From NCBI GenBank assembly GCA_009760855.2, contig WPIO01000006.1, forward strand, positions 1,461,001 through 1,525,000: a stretch of 64,000 bases of DNA, in the 5' to 3' direction. Below, piece after piece: positions 49,965 to 61,639 of this stretch. The notes below the pieces were generated by a model that saw nothing but the letters and a program-made list of their open reading frames with translations, was not told the origin of the DNA and ran no database searches. Made by a program: the position numbers and the translations under genes. Each line of letters begins with the position of its first letter. Positions within the stretch are counted from its first letter, which is position 1. This DNA comes from Cristatella mucedo. Lineage: Eukaryota; Bryozoa; Phylactolaemata; Cristatellidae.

Positions 49965-50165
49965 TTGAGTATGTCACAAATGCATGGATCAATTTAGATG
50001 TAGTATCCCTGTCTAAGCAAGCCCGAATTTTAGCAATGTAATCTAGCTGAAGGTAGACAAACTTGACTGTGGAGCTGATGTGATCGTCTAACGATACGTT
50101 TCTTTGGAACAGGACATCTAGATTTCGTGCAGATTCAACGGTAGATATGCTAGCACAGCCGATTA
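49965..50165 (-). mobile_element. LINE family 1 fragment, minus
   Basis: The reverse of the segment SSTVKSAYFQ / NIAKIRACLD. It is immediately adjacent to, and inverted relative to, the 48.7-kb copy. Confidence 0.75.
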
Positions 50166-50609
50166 TGAACTTTCCATGTTATTCGTCTCTATGCCTGCTA
50201 CCGCCTAATACTTACTGCCTGAGTTCTTGCCTTGCCGACATTACAGCTGAGGTTTCACGAGAAAATGTTGCCAGGTTTAATAACTTACTAGTAAGACCTG
50301 GGAAGCTTAGCCTACCATCGATGCAGCATCTGACCTCCATCAACTGCTTGTCACTTGGGTCATTAGGCTATACTCTGAATCACTTTCACACACTTCTTGC
50401 ACAAAGCTGCTTGCACTGGGTCATGCTTACATCATATTACGAGGCTACTTAGTGAGTAATTTCGAAGCGTTCGCATGCTTTCATCGTTGGACAGTGGCTG
50501 CTCTGTAATATCTAGGCTGACAAATCAATAATCAGACCACCTTGGACGCTTAATTAGTTTTTAATCGATGTAGACACGTCTGGCACAGCTGGTCTGGAAG
50601 TGATACAGG

Positions 50610-51143
50610 CTAGAAAGTCTCGTGCTTCCCCTCGTGCTGCAGTGGGTTTGACTCTTCACTAATTTTTTGCGACAATGCCTGCCACCTGGTGCCGTTGGGT
50701 CGCGTGATAAGCAGGCTGCATCTGCATGCCCTCTTTTGTTCACCGTGAGGCCAGTGCTGGCAAATAGGCGTGCAGCTTAGTCCCTTGGCCAGTGCACTTA
50801 TTTCTACCACCTTGCACAAGGGTGTCGTTTCGAGACTTTGCAGGCGCTCTGCACTGCCGCTTTTTTGTTGCGGTCTTTGGCCACTTGCTGAGGGTTCATT
50901 TGTGCTCTGCGAGTTCGTTGAACTCTCTGCCGACCCTTGTTGAGCTTGAACCTCACCTGCCCCCACTCGGAGGTCTAGCGGCGATAGCAGGTTCGGCGCT
51001 TCTGAGCTGCAGCCAGCTCCGACGCCTGCATTGTTGCGTGTATCCGTGCCTGCGGCTAGCGCTCTGGCATCCAAGCTTCCCAAAAATGAGGCCTGTCTTT
51101 GAGCTGCATGTGGGCATCTGCCTTGGCCGATAACGCTAGGCAA
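50610..51143 (-). CDS. Hypothetical 177-codon open frame
   Basis: An uninterrupted minus-strand frame of 177 codons starts MPSVIGQGRCPHAAQRQASF and is rich in Ser, Ala, Gln and Gly with several Cys/His. No domain, signal peptide or membrane segment is recognised. In a region of near-balanced GC a frame of this length is possible by chance in 64 kb. No repeat family overlaps it. It may be an exon, a relic or noise. Confidence 0.12.
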   Translation of the reverse strand: MPSVIGQGRCPHAAQRQASFLGSLDARALAAGTDTRNNAGVGAGCSSEAPNLLSPLDLRVGAGEVQAQQGSAESSTNSQSTNEPSASGQRPQQKSGSAERLQSLETTPLCKVVEISALAKGLSCTPICQHWPHGEQKRACRCSLLITRPNGTRWQALSQKISEESNPLQHEGKHETF

Positions 51144-52611
51144 CTGAGTGCAAACTCGTGTGAGATCGGCTGCTTGTGAATGCGACCGGCTTGCTTCGAA
51201 TCAAAGCAAAGATGCTGAGATGAGCGAAGCACCTGCGCAAACTCAATGCCACGACAGCCGGCGTATCGCTTCCCTCGCTCGGGTGCAGGCAAGTGGGCAG
51301 CCGGCCTGACCAACTAGCCTAACTAGCGGAATGCCATGAATGTGCCGAACCGGAAGATGGTTCCATCACGAGGCTCCTTCGAGCCCAGCTTACCCCGGTA
51401 GGTGCTCGTCCCACAGTTCGGGTTGGTGGAGGACGGCTGATTGAGAGGATAGCATGCTGGCTAGAATAGAACTGGCTAGAAGCGAACTGGCTAGAAGCCA
51501 GTAGCCCGCTGCTGCCGACGAATGCTTTCGCATCGGTCGCCTGAAGCTCGATGCTGCCATCACGACCGGACAAGCCGACTGGCTGGAGCTGGGGTACGGC
51601 TGCTTCGAGGCATGTTTACCCAGATACGTTCCTTCGATTTGCCTCGCCTTGGGGGTGAAGCAGGGCAAGAGAATGCCTGCTCAGTCACGGACACTCTGAT
51701 AAACTTGAAAGCTTTGGGTTGTGCAGCTGGGCACGTACGTGGCTTCGAGGGCTGTAGAACAGCCATTAGCAGCTATTTTGTATGAGTTGGCTCACTGCCT
51801 GCTCCAGTTTTCAGAAGCTGCCCGATCAGCTGTCAGTCTGTCGAGTACGTGTTTGTGTCCTTCACTCGGCTCTCGCTAGCCTGGGGCTAGCCTAGTGGCC
51901 TCGTTCTAGAGCTTCAGGAGGAGAGCTCGCTTGGGCGTCCAACGTCCGGCAGCTTCTCCAGATGGTGTAGGCTAGCTAGAGCAATTCAGCTTGGTCGGAA
52001 ATTCTGCCGAGCCGGCTCGGCGGCCGAACTAAATCACTATTGTCGGGCTTTGCCTCTCATCTATCGCTTTTTTTCAGCGACTCCGTGGGTACTGAAAGTT
52101 CTCAACCTTCCCAGCCCAAAATGTCTGCAAGGATGCTGGAGCTGTAAGCATGCCGAATTTATATCCGTTTCCACATCTTTTTCCTGGCATTATTTTCCAA
52201 GGGGGTCGCATTTCAGAGAGTGTTACTTAGTAGCTAAATGCTTTCTGGATAGTCAAATAATAATTAATGCAAGCTGCTTACATTCGACACAAAGCTTCAG
52301 GCTGTGCAAGCAGGTGTGAGGATTTTTGTGGTGTCGACATAGACTTCCGAGTCACGAACCTTTGGCAAGGACCTGCTGGTTTTCAGAGGTTCGTGTACGA
52401 GCTAAACCAGCAGCCATAGTGAACTGGTGAAATAAAAATAGCAGTTAAAGTGATGTTAAAGTTTTAGACCAACCGACGAGAATTTCGTAGGCGATTTTTG
52501 AGAATACTCCACGGCGCTTTGCCATACTCTTAAGATCGAGTGGTAGCCCTCCTCTCGTACCAAAATCCTGGTTGGGGCCCTTGGCCTGGACCACATCGCC
52601 TGTACATCTCT

Positions 52612-52726
<115 letters not shown>

Positions 52727-53347
52727 ACCATTGAACCCATGCCAACCGATTGCTGTCGCCCATCACCCGCCGAAATTCTGAAAAGCTATTTAGCTCAGCA
52801 TCAATTTCGGTCAGCCTGCTGCTCGGCTGGGGGTAAGCCAACTTCGGGCATCCCATTGCCGGCAACGGCTGCACGTCACCCGTAAACTGGCGAAACGTCG
52901 AAGGCGGATGCACACGCGAGAGCAGAAGCTCTGCTGAGAGCGGCTGAGCTGTTTGACAAAGCAACTGTACCAGAATGCCGAGAATGTGGAAATGTCAGCC
53001 TAAGGTCGACGGCGGCTCGCGGAAACCCGGCAACACCTCTGGCTGGTCACCACCTGAAGAGGGACGTTCGCAGGATGAAGTTCGATGATGACGTTCGCGA
53101 GATGGCTTGAGCCTGAGCAGATGTGGCAGCAGAAGCAGCCTGCAGCACCAGCACTCCTTTGTTTTAGCATCTTGAGCTTTCGGCATCGAGGGGGGAGGAG
53201 GCGCGTAAAACAGCCCAGGCGTGTGTGGTCGGGCTCTGCACTTAGCCTATACCGAGCTCATTAGAGAGCGAGACCTGTTAATCTGCGAATGCGATAAATA
53301 CGTTACCTCTGTTGATACACTGTATGCTCTCACTTATACAAATACTC

Positions 53348-53467
53348 ATGCCGCTGCTAGGACCGATCCACATATTGGCACGAAGTGGGGACAGCTTCAT
53401 CGACCTCTTCAATGCCGACAGCATTGCCGAAGTTGGCGATGGGAATGAATATGATGTGAGCGAGTGA
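53348..53467 (+). CDS. Short coding-like frame, possible exon
   Basis: A frame from ATG at 53348 encodes MPLLGPIHILARSGDSFI followed by DLFNADSIAEVGDGNEYD, then stops at 53465-53467. Alternatively it is an exon from an acceptor at GCTGCTAG (53360) to a donor GAT|GTGAGC at 53455. The composition looks protein-like, but I do not recognise it. Nothing links it to SUMF. Confidence 0.18.
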   Translation: MPLLGPIHILARSGDSFIDLFNADSIAEVGDGNEYDVSE

Positions 53468-53694
53468 ATGAACGAATGCGACTTAAACTGACGAGGACTC
53501 GTGCAGCATCACTAGACCCCGTCGGTGTTGCAATAGGGAACCACGAAATGCACCCGATATGCTAGCGAGCTGCTATAAGCTGTCGAAGCGTGAGAGGGCA
53601 CGAGTGAAGCCTTTAGCAGCAAGCTACGCCCACGCTGCAATAAGGAGGAGGAGATCGGAGGTTGGGGACGCCCTGTGATTCATGGTTGGTGGTT

Positions 53695-53815
53695 TGAACC
53701 GTTCGATCGTGCTTCCTTTGCAGCAAATGTAAAGTGCTTAGAAAGGGCTTGAGTTCTCCAAGGGCGCTATAGCAAAGGTATTAATATATTGTTTTTCTTA
53801 TTATTATTAATCCAA
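53695..53815 (+). mobile_element. LINE family 1 solo 3' tail
   Basis: GTTCGATCGTGCTTCCTTTG, AAAGTGCTTAGAAAGGGCTT, AAGGGCGCTATAGC and a TTATTATTATTAA tail: the last 110 bp of the family only. Confidence 0.75.
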
Positions 53816-54429
53816 AATTAGCCGGCGACCGGATAGACTGTTGGCGGTACACTGTTGGTGCGACCTCGTTGCAGAGGATGACTCCAGTTGAGAACGGTTG
53901 ACGCTTGCGATCCCGTTCGTTGGTTAGCTTCTCTCGCTATGGCTCCGGGTGAATCCTGCTCGGGGCCAGATCCTGGCCTGCGGCCTCGTCGCCTGCGAGC
54001 TGTCCACTTTGAAAGTGAGATTGCGACCTCCTAGTAAGCCGTTCTCCGGGTCTTGCCTCTCTGGAGGCTGGGAAGAAGGTGCGCCTACTTTGGGCAGGGC
54101 CTCCCTGTCTCCCTGGGCTGTGGCTGCAGAAGTTCAGCTCAACTTTGAGATGCGACCGCCGAGCCAGTGACGTCACTTCCTCTTCTTTAGCGGTCGCCTC
54201 AAGTTTCTTTTTATAGCTTATCTAATTTCTCCTAGTGTTTTTTATACTTGATCGCTATATCTAGGCCACTGCATTTGGCAGGGTCTTTTGATTGCTTATC
54301 TAATTTCTCCTAGTGCTTTTTTTATTCTTGGTCGCTTTATCTAGGTCAGTGCATTTAGCGGGCAAAATGGAGTGCACGCATCTAAATGACTGCAAGTTGC
54401 TTCAAAGCCTCGAGTGATGTGCAATGAAA

Positions 54430-54565
54430 ACCTAAGCCTTGTAGTAAAGTTGTTCAGGCTTAATGACCCAGACCGCGGGTTCGATTCTTGAAACCGGCAA
54501 CTCGTATTGCCAATTGCAAGCAGTGGGTGAAGGCGGTTGAGGCTCTCCTGCATCCGAACACCGAT
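54430..54565 (+). mobile_element. SINE family A copy, diverged
   Basis: The B box GGTTCGATTCTT lies at about 54479. CAATTGCAAGCAGTGGGTGA and GAGGCTCTCCTGCAT match the family body. It directly abuts the unclassified repeat X copy at 54570. Confidence 0.65.
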
Positions 54566-54569
54566 TCTG

Positions 54570-54890
54570 TCGTGAGTTTAAGCGACCGGCGAAACTAACT
54601 GGAAAGTTTGCGGCTTTCCCTCGTAATTGATCAGGTGCAGCTCCCAGGAAGCACGGGCATGCAGCCATGGCAGTAGATAAACATGCTAGACTTCGGTATT
54701 TAATTAATAAATTACTTAGGCTAATAGGAAGTGGCTCCGTGGGGATTTCTAATCGCGTCAGGTATGCGGCGTGGAACCAAACCCCTCTATCCCCTTGCGT
54801 AATTCTGTAGCATTGTTTCTCCAGCACTGACATAATGCCTCAAATGCGACATCTCGTTAGGCGATACGAAAGCTGACGATACTCTTAACA
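54570..54890. repeat. Unclassified dispersed repeat X, copy 1
   Basis: Shared with 60395-60720 in the same orientation: AAACTAACTGGAAAGTTTGC against AAACTTACTGGGAAGTTGGC, GTATTTAATTAATAAATTAC against GTACTTAATTAAAAATTGAC, AATAGGAAGTGGC against AATGGGAAGTGGC, and a final GGCGATACGAA. No pol III boxes and no LINE tail are visible. A 133-codon minus frame (54432-54833) crosses it. Confidence 0.6.
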
Positions 54891-55034
54891 TCGCTCGAAT
54901 GCACCCCCAAAAGTTTGCGTTTCGGTTCAGATCAGCCCTCACGCTTGACCATGGCAATGCAGCCAGTGGAGGATACAGGCGATCCGAATTATTTTCGACA
55001 AATTATCTCGCGGACACCATGCTACGTTTAGGAT

Positions 55035-55200
55035 AAAATATAAAAAATGCAATTCATTTGTGTAGTGCCCTAAGAAAAATTAATCTCTAATTCAGACGCA
55101 TCGTGTAAGCCACAGGGGTTCGAGCCTGCGACCTCGGCCGCAACTTGGTCGGGGCGAGTACCTCAGCCACTGGGTCAAGTAGGCGCGACGTTCGATCGAT
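55035..55200 (-). mobile_element. SINE family B copy
   Basis: In reverse orientation, the head has GGCTCGAACCCC (complement GGGGTTCGAGCC at about 55117) and an A-box complement at CCACTGGGTCAAG. The tail contains AGTGCCCTAAGAAAAATTAA, the complement of the shared hairpin. Confidence 0.75.
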
Positions 55201-55439
55201 TCGCTGGCTGTTCCTATGTACAATCTAGACCTTTCAGGACCGTCGCACTTTAGAAACAGACATTTTATTACGATTTCAAAGTATTTCTATTGGTTCCTAA
55301 TGTCTTGTGTGTGATTGAGAGCTCTGGTACTAGATCCTGAGCGACAGCAGCTGGTAGCAACAGCAGCTTGCACCGTGCTTGTGCCATCACTCAACCGCCG
55401 ATGAACTGTGTCGTCTTCTAAAGGCAATCATTTCGGCTC

Positions 55440-55815
55440 ATTGAGGCGCTGCTTCACGTATGCAGTGATGTAGTCCTAAAGCTCGTATCTCAATCAAAGA
55501 AGACAACAAGTCCATTGGACCCTATTCCCACTGTCCTGCTCCTACGTTGCATTGATCTGCTGCTGCCATGCATAACCAACATCATTAATATGTCATTAGC
55601 CTCAGGTCAGGTCCCAGCACCTTTCAAAAAAGCTGTAGTCAGGCCACTTCTCAAGAAAGCTACACTAGACCAAGAGAACTTAAGCAACTACCGCCCAGTC
55701 TCCCTTCTACCATTCCTATCAAAGACACTGGAACGGGTCGTGGCAGACCAGCTGAACTCGTATGCTCTCATACCAGCGATGACAATGGGGTCCACTTTGA
55801 TTCATCCACGATTGT
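55440..55815 (+). mobile_element. LINE family 1, N-terminal RT fragment
   Basis: It encodes DPIPTVLLLRCIDLLLPCIT, SLASGQVPAPFKKAVVRPLL, then ENLSNYRPVSLLPFLSKTLE and RVVADQLNSY, the conserved region before RT block A. It ends abruptly near 55815. Confidence 0.88.
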
Positions 55816-56034
55816 GCCTTGCACCTTGCTGATGTAAACAAGGCAAAACTCTCAATTAAACCTTTTCGTAATTTGAATTGTCCTAGAAACACTTACCGCC
55901 GAAGCAAAAAAAATCTGTTCTTCGAAGCTAGCATTATATGGCCCTTTCATTCAAACCGTGCGTCAGCTTAGGTCAGTCGCGAAACTACCGCATTTTCATC
56001 GTATCGAGTTGCAACTGTTCCTTGTGATTGTAAT

Positions 56035-57520
56035 GTGCTTGCTGCTCGGAAATCATAGTCTGCTGCCTTCGACACCATTGATCACGAAGTTAAATAAAAA
56101 AAATAAATACATATAGTTCATTTATATAGCGCCCCAATAGAACTTAATCTCTATTCAGGCACTTTACATATGCCTCGGGGCTCGAGCCTACGACCTCAGT
56201 CAGACCTTGGTCGGGGCGAGCACCTTCAGTTCTGCTTGAACGATTGAGAATAATGATCGGTCTGGCAGACGTAGGACTGGCATTGTTTAAATCATATTTG
56301 TCTGATCGTGTTCAATCTGTGTCGTGTGGGGGTCAGGTCTCACACACGAGAAGGGTCACCTGTGGAGTCCCTCAGGGTCTGTACTCGGTCCCTTGCTGTT
56401 CTCCATTTATACGCAACTGTGGGTAAAGTGATTAAGGCCCATGGAATAGGATATCACTTCTATGCTGACGATACTCAGTTGTATTTGTCATTCAAGCCGT
56501 CGGAATCTGTTGTGGCAACTGAGAAACTGAATGCTTGCCTTGCCGATATTCGATCCTTGATGTCGGAAAACTTCCTGAAATTAAATGATGATAAAACCGA
56601 ACTGCTGCTCATAGGACACCCTAAGCGTGTGGCTGGATTAAAAGGTTTTGCTCTTCTAATAGGTGATGCTACGTGCTCGATATTTAGGTGTCGTTTTCGA
56701 CAGCTGCCTTAATTTCTAAAGCTTCATTCAGAAGTCTGCCTCTACAGCTAGCCATCACATCCGATCCCTATCCAAGATTAGAAGGTGTCTTTCACAGTGG
56801 CTTGTAAAAAATTTAACTAGCTCTTTAGCTCTGTCTCGGCTTGATTATTGTAATTCCCTTTTGGCTGGGCTACCAAAGAAAGCTATTAGGCCACTACAGC
56901 GGACTTTGAATATGGCTGCAAAGCTAGTCTTGAAGTCCCAGCGGTTTGAGCACGTGTCTCCTTTGCTGAAAGAGCTAGAATGGTTGCCGTTTGAGCAAAG
57001 GATACAGAGCAAAGCTCTTACGCTGACCCACAAGGCCCGCCACGGCTTGGCTCCTCCATACTTAGCTGAGCTGCTGCATCAGTTTCAGCCTGTTCGCGCC
57101 CTCAGGTCCTGTGTGGACAATAAATTAGCTGTCCCATTCCTCCGCTTAAAGACAGTTGGCGACAGAAGCTTTAGCTCTGCAGGTCCTAGACTGTGGAACT
57201 CGCTTCCACAATTCTTACGCAACGACAACTACTCTCCTACTGCCGACTATGGCACATCTTTTTCAGCGGTCCTGAGCTGCTACTTCTATGCTACTCACTA
57301 CCTCAACTGCTCTCCCGACTCTGCTATGCTTCCCACTTTCTCTTAGTTGCCTGAGACGAAGTCTGTTGGCTACCGAATGCGTAGCGAAAGCCGCTTAGGC
57401 TGTGAGTGCGCTATACAAAACTCTCCTGCGTAACACCCGCATGGTCTTTATGACTTTGTGGAGTTACAGGCGGAGATACCTTACATTACATAATCGCTCT
57501 AGCAATGCATACTTTGCTGC
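56035..57520 (+). mobile_element. LINE family 2 copy interrupted by a SINE B
   Basis: A second CR1/L2-like family. AAFDTIDHEV (about 56060) is followed by a SINE insertion (56100-56240), then LSDRVQSVSCGGQ, a frameshifted GVPQG, YHFYADDTQLYLSFKPSES (about 56455-56510) and ENFLKLNDDKTELLLIGHPK. Next is a long C-terminal frame (56861-57346) with HGLAPPYLAELLHQFQP and SSAGPRLWNSLPQFLRNDNY. The 3' UTR differs from family 1 and ends TACCTTACATTACAT with no (TTA)n tail. Several frameshifts make it defective. Confidence 0.88.
56100..56240 (-). mobile_element. SINE family B inserted in a family 2 LINE
   Basis: In reverse orientation: the tail complement (TATATAGCGCCCCAATAGAA then CTTAATCTCTATTCAGG) and the B-box complement GGGCTCGAGCC at about 56177. 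It splits the RT frame just after the AAFDTIDHEV motif, showing that SINE B moved after this LINE copy. Confidence 0.82.
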
Positions 57521-57994
57521 AGCCGTCCGCATGAAATATCTCATGTTTTTGTTTTGTACACGCAGAAACCATTCTTGCATGATACATACCGCAGTGTTTG
57601 TTAGCTACCCTACCATCTCCAAATGTGACGGTAGCTAAAAGTATTCTAAGCTTTCTGAAAAATATCACTTTTGAGGCAGAGGCATTCGAATGCTCGTGCT
57701 ATTTTGGCCATATTTACCATCATTGATCAGACGACATTTAACTGTATTTTAGCACTTCAGAAATGTTTTATAAGTATGGTTTACTCCTCGAGCACCTGAA
57801 AGCGATGGGGACTACTTCTTTCAGTAAGGATTGTTACGGAGATTGACATGGCATACGTTTGAGCCAGTTCCGTTGGAAGAGGTCTTGATCATCGCAATTT
57901 CTCCTTTTCCAGCAAGCTGTTTTAAATTTTAGATGGCGCCTGCAAGTAGCAGCTCCAGGGCAAAAGGCTTCAAACGCTTAGAGTGAGCTTGCAA

Positions 57995-58160
57995 TGAAAA
58001 CATCAGCCGACTTGTAAGGTTCTCTTACGTTGCGCTCCAGATCGTTGGTTCGGTTGCTGACATAATATGTAATTCTCGATGCCCTCTGCAAGCAGTCGAG
58101 GGTGAAAGCTGTCGAGGCTCTTCTGTAGCCATATACAATAGGCTGCTAAATCCAACCAGC
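57995..58160 (+). mobile_element. SINE family A copy, diverged
   Basis: It has a TTGGTTCGGTTGC B-box variant, a CTGCAAGCAGTCGAGGGTGA core, GAGGCTCTTCTGTAG, and a terminal AATAGGCTGCTAAATCCAAC. Confidence 0.6.
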
Positions 58161-58394
58161 CAGTCATTTGTTTCCGGGTTTTTTAAATACATTAAAACCC
58201 GTTGCACCACCTTGGCCGTCGATTGGTAACGCTGCCTCAGTTACATCGGGTGCCTGCTCTTACGGTAATGCTCGATCGCGCCGGGTTGATCTGCTAGGCA
58301 GCCTGTGCAGACTGCCATGCCTACTATTGTTTTTGAGAGGGTAGGAGGGGTGGCCGCATCGCCGAAACTTGGGTAGAATTCGCTCGTGCATCCT

Positions 58395-59130
58395 ATCGGG
58401 CTAGTTTAGATAAAGATACCACATCTAAGTTGGTCCATGCATTCGTGACATCCCGTCTCGACTTCTGCAACTCACTGCTTACTGGCCTACCAGCATGTGC
58501 GATCAGGCGATTGCAGCTGGTGCAAAACTCGGCAGCTATACTTGTCTGTCGTGAGCGTCGCAGTTGCCACATTACTCCACTTCTCGCCGACCTGCACTGG
58601 CTACCAGTCAAGCAACGGATTGACTTCAAGGTTTTGTCGCTCACTTTTAGATCCCTTTATTCTATGGCTCCAGCCTATCTTTCAGATATACTACCACATC
58701 AGGCCAAGCATCGTACCACCAGCTTTTCGGAATCCAACAGTCTGGAAATACCTCGTACAAACCTTAAATCCTTTGGAGACAGTGCATTTAGTTCTTATGC
58801 TCCCACAGCCTGGAACTCCCTCCCGACCTGCGTCAGAACATACCCCGACCTGACCACATTTAAAAGGAACCTAAAAACACACCTATTTAGGACAGCATTT
58901 AGCGGGTCCCTGTGATTCGTCCTTGATGTGCTTATGTGTGCTGACACTGTGCATGCTGCCACTAACCACATTCGCATGCTGACCCTGTGCATGTCACCCC
59001 TAACCATATTATTCATTTCGTTTGTTTTTCAAGCATGATTTTACTTACCATTCAATTGCATTTCACTTTGCAGCAAATTAAAGCGCCTAGAGAGAGATTA
59101 AGTCCTCTGAGGGCGCTTTATCAAGTGAAA

Positions 59131-59150
<20 letters not shown>
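58395..59150 (+). mobile_element. LINE family 1, well-preserved C-terminus and 3' end
   Basis: A 161-codon frame (58430-58915) covers [20 protein letters not shown] to [20 protein letters not shown] and ends [10 protein letters not shown]-stop, an intact ORF2 C-terminus. The 3' UTR follows, with the perfect hairpin arms AAAGCGCC (59080-59087) and GGCGCTTT (59112-59119), and a (TTA)n tail to about 59168. Confidence 0.93.
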
Positions 59151-59164
<14 letters not shown>

Positions 59165-59169
<5 letters not shown>

Positions 59170-59525
59170 CCACCTTCGATCCACTCGTGCCCTCGTGTAT
59201 GGACACTAAATTAGCCGTTCTATTCTTTTGCTTATAGACCTTTAATAGCAGAAGCTTTAGCTCTGCAGGTCCGAGACTGTGGAACTCACTTACCCGATTC
59301 TTACGCAACGACAAGTACTCTCGACTCGCTACCTCAGCTGCTCTCCTGACTCTGCTATGCTTCCCACTTTCTCTTTGTTGCACGAGATGAAGCCTGTTGG
59401 CTACCGAATGCGTACCGAGAGCCGCCTAGGCTGTGAGTGGGCTATACAAAACTCTCCTGCGTAACACCCACATAGTCTTTGCGGCTTTGTGGAGTTACAG
59501 ACGGTGATACATTACATTACCCACT
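59165..59525 (+). mobile_element. LINE family 2, 3' end, inserted at the tail of a family 1 copy
   Basis: It starts immediately after the (TTA)n tail of the preceding copy with FDPLVPS..DTKLAVLF-type residues, contains SSAGPRLWNSL, and ends in the family 2 terminus GTGATACATTACATTACCC. Confidence 0.85.
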
Positions 59526-59629
59526 CCGATTGGGCATCCGATTGTCTCTCCCCCATCAACTCATATGGGAGCAGTCTTATTCGCTAGCACGTAGTGTCTC
59601 AGTCACATGCAAGCCATCCACAGGGCAGA

Positions 59630-60280
59630 TCATCCACAGTGCTTGCATTCGGTGCTGTACCATTTACGTGCTCTGCACACAGAAGCTCTCCACAGAGCGA
59701 GCCTGGAGCAGCAGCAGCAGCCCGCCTGCAGGGAGCACTTCTCTTCCAAGACGAGCAGACAGAAATTCTTCCAGTAGTTTAATTTTCGGTCAGTGGGTGA
59801 TGAGAGCTGTGACAACTGCTTCCGATTAACCAACGCTAAGACACGCCAGCTAGAGGGAGCCACCTGCTGGCCCTTTTCATAGGCCACGAGGCGCTGCTGC
59901 TCTGCCTCCGATAGGCTGGCATGCCTGTACACGACCGCAGCTGCATGCCACCCCACCACCACCTGGGGGGATCGCTGTGGGGGCCACCTAGTGGCCGATT
60001 TGTTAGTGCCACTGGTTTTAGCCTTCGGGCTGACATTAAGTTTGCCTCTGATTGCCACCACTGGCTTTGCTGCCGAATTCTTTACACTATATGAATCTTG
60101 ACAAACTTGAGCAGTGCTGGGGACAAGGGGGCAGAGGCAGGGGAACTCAGGCCCAAGGTCAGTTCGCACCTCAGAATGTGTGTAAGCACTTGTGCACCAG
60201 CGTACACAGGCAATATCTCCCCCTGCGTGCACAGGTGTACCGAATAAGTCTCCGTGTGGCCTCCTCAAAGCTCTGCACAA
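59630..60280 (-). CDS. Hypothetical 216-codon open frame
   Basis: This is the longest open frame outside microsatellites and LINEs. It begins MCRALRRPHGDLFGTPVHAG. The middle has protein-like character: GKLNVSPKAKTSGTNKSA, HASLSEAEQQRLVAYEKGQQ, SSWRVLALVNRKQLSQLSSP. The end is Cys-rich. It does not resemble the LINE, SINE or helicase sequences here and I cannot assign a family. No clear signal peptide or membrane span is visible. It may be an exon of an unknown minus-strand gene, an uncharacterised element's ORF, or chance. Confidence 0.25.
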   Translation of the reverse strand: MCRALRRPHGDLFGTPVHAGGDIACVRWCTSAYTHSEVRTDLGPEFPCLCPLVPSTAQVCQDSYSVKNSAAKPVVAIRGKLNVSPKAKTSGTNKSATRWPPQRSPQVVVGWHAAAVVYRHASLSEAEQQRLVAYEKGQQVAPSSWRVLALVNRKQLSQLSSPTDRKLNYWKNFCLLVLEEKCSLQAGCCCCSRLALWRASVCRARKWYSTECKHCG

Positions 60281-60394
60281 GCTGTTGCATTGAAATCATG
60301 CCTCTACCATCCCTCCCACTCGATACACGGTCCACAGTGGTGAGAGACAAACGAGAAACGCTGTTCAGATCACCTTGGTTGGTTTAACGTTTTT

Positions 60395-60900
60395 TAATTT
60401 AAGGTCATTAGGCCAAACTTACTGGGAAGTTGGCAGCTTTCTCTGGCAATTCATCGTGTGGTGCTCTCCGAAAGCATGACTTTGCAGGTACACACAGCCA
60501 CAGTGACACAAAAACATGTGATGCTTCAGTACTTAATTAAAAATTGACTCGGACTAATGGGAAGTGGCCCTACTATGATTTCTAGTCTCTTACTGTTTGT
60601 TGGCTAGCATGGACACCACTATCCTCCTAAGTAATCACGGAGCAATTTCTTGCCAAGAGTGACACAGGGCCGCAAAATAAGACATCGCCAGAAGCGATAC
60701 GAATAGATAAATATCTTACCCTTTGTTCCGGTGGACAGTCAAACACCTTTTCCTGCCGAGCCTCTGGCTTCACCACAACCTCGCACGATAACCTCATGAA
60801 ACCGTCATCAGAAATCAACCCACCGTACTGTTTAGGCTCCAGTTCATTTTCGAAATGAGATAGACAGCAACATCATACAAACTCGAGTCATGTCAAAACT
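60395..60900. repeat. Unclassified dispersed repeat X, copy 2 (longest)
   Basis: The left part matches copy 1 (54570-54890) and the right part (60625-60895) matches copy 3 (61680-61950) as direct repeats. On the minus strand the right part reads EPKQYGGLISDDGFMRLS then CPPEQR, followed by a donor-like AGG|GTAAGA. Confidence 0.65.
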
Positions 60901-61639
60901 AGTCGTGGGCACCTATTGCCTCTCTAGGCTGCAGCTCGGCTACCTCGGCAGATATAGGTGATGGGCGTTAGTGATTGTGATAAGACTTGGTCGAAGCAAC
61001 TGCCGAGACCTGCTAAGTAACCCTGAAGCAACTCGCAGAGCATGCCTCTTAGTGCAGTCTGCTCCCAGCAGAGATGCCGTGCTGCCAATTTATTTTCATA
61101 GCTGGGCGTGAGAGTATCTATCACATAGATTGTGAACGTTCTTATAGATTTTGGGTCCATATGCGACGGAAGTCATAGATACATATTGAAGTCACCTAAC
61201 AGGTGCACTGTCAAGATGGCCGCCGCCTGCTCGCTGGACCGCTCAAGAGGTGCTGCTGCTTGCCATTCGAAATCCTCCTCTAAGAATCCTCGGAACTTTT
61301 GCGGTTCCCTCTGGGCCAGACGGATTTTTTCGGCTCGCAAAACACACGCGGAGACCATCACTGCCTCCGGCTGTACTTCGATACTACAGTAGTAATGACA
61401 GACCATTTCCCACTAAGCATGGATGTAACTGACTTTGACCGCGAGTGTACCGACGTAATCTCCTATTTGCTTGGCCAGTACTCAGCTACAAGGCTATCTA
61501 TCTCTTAGAATGGTCAGCGAGTTGCCGGTTCGTACAACTAATACGATCCGACCTGACTCTGTCAGCATGCCCACATGAACAGCCACGCCCAGCCAAGCAC
61601 ATCTGAAAAGAGAGCAGCATGTGCTGGTCCATTACTTTT

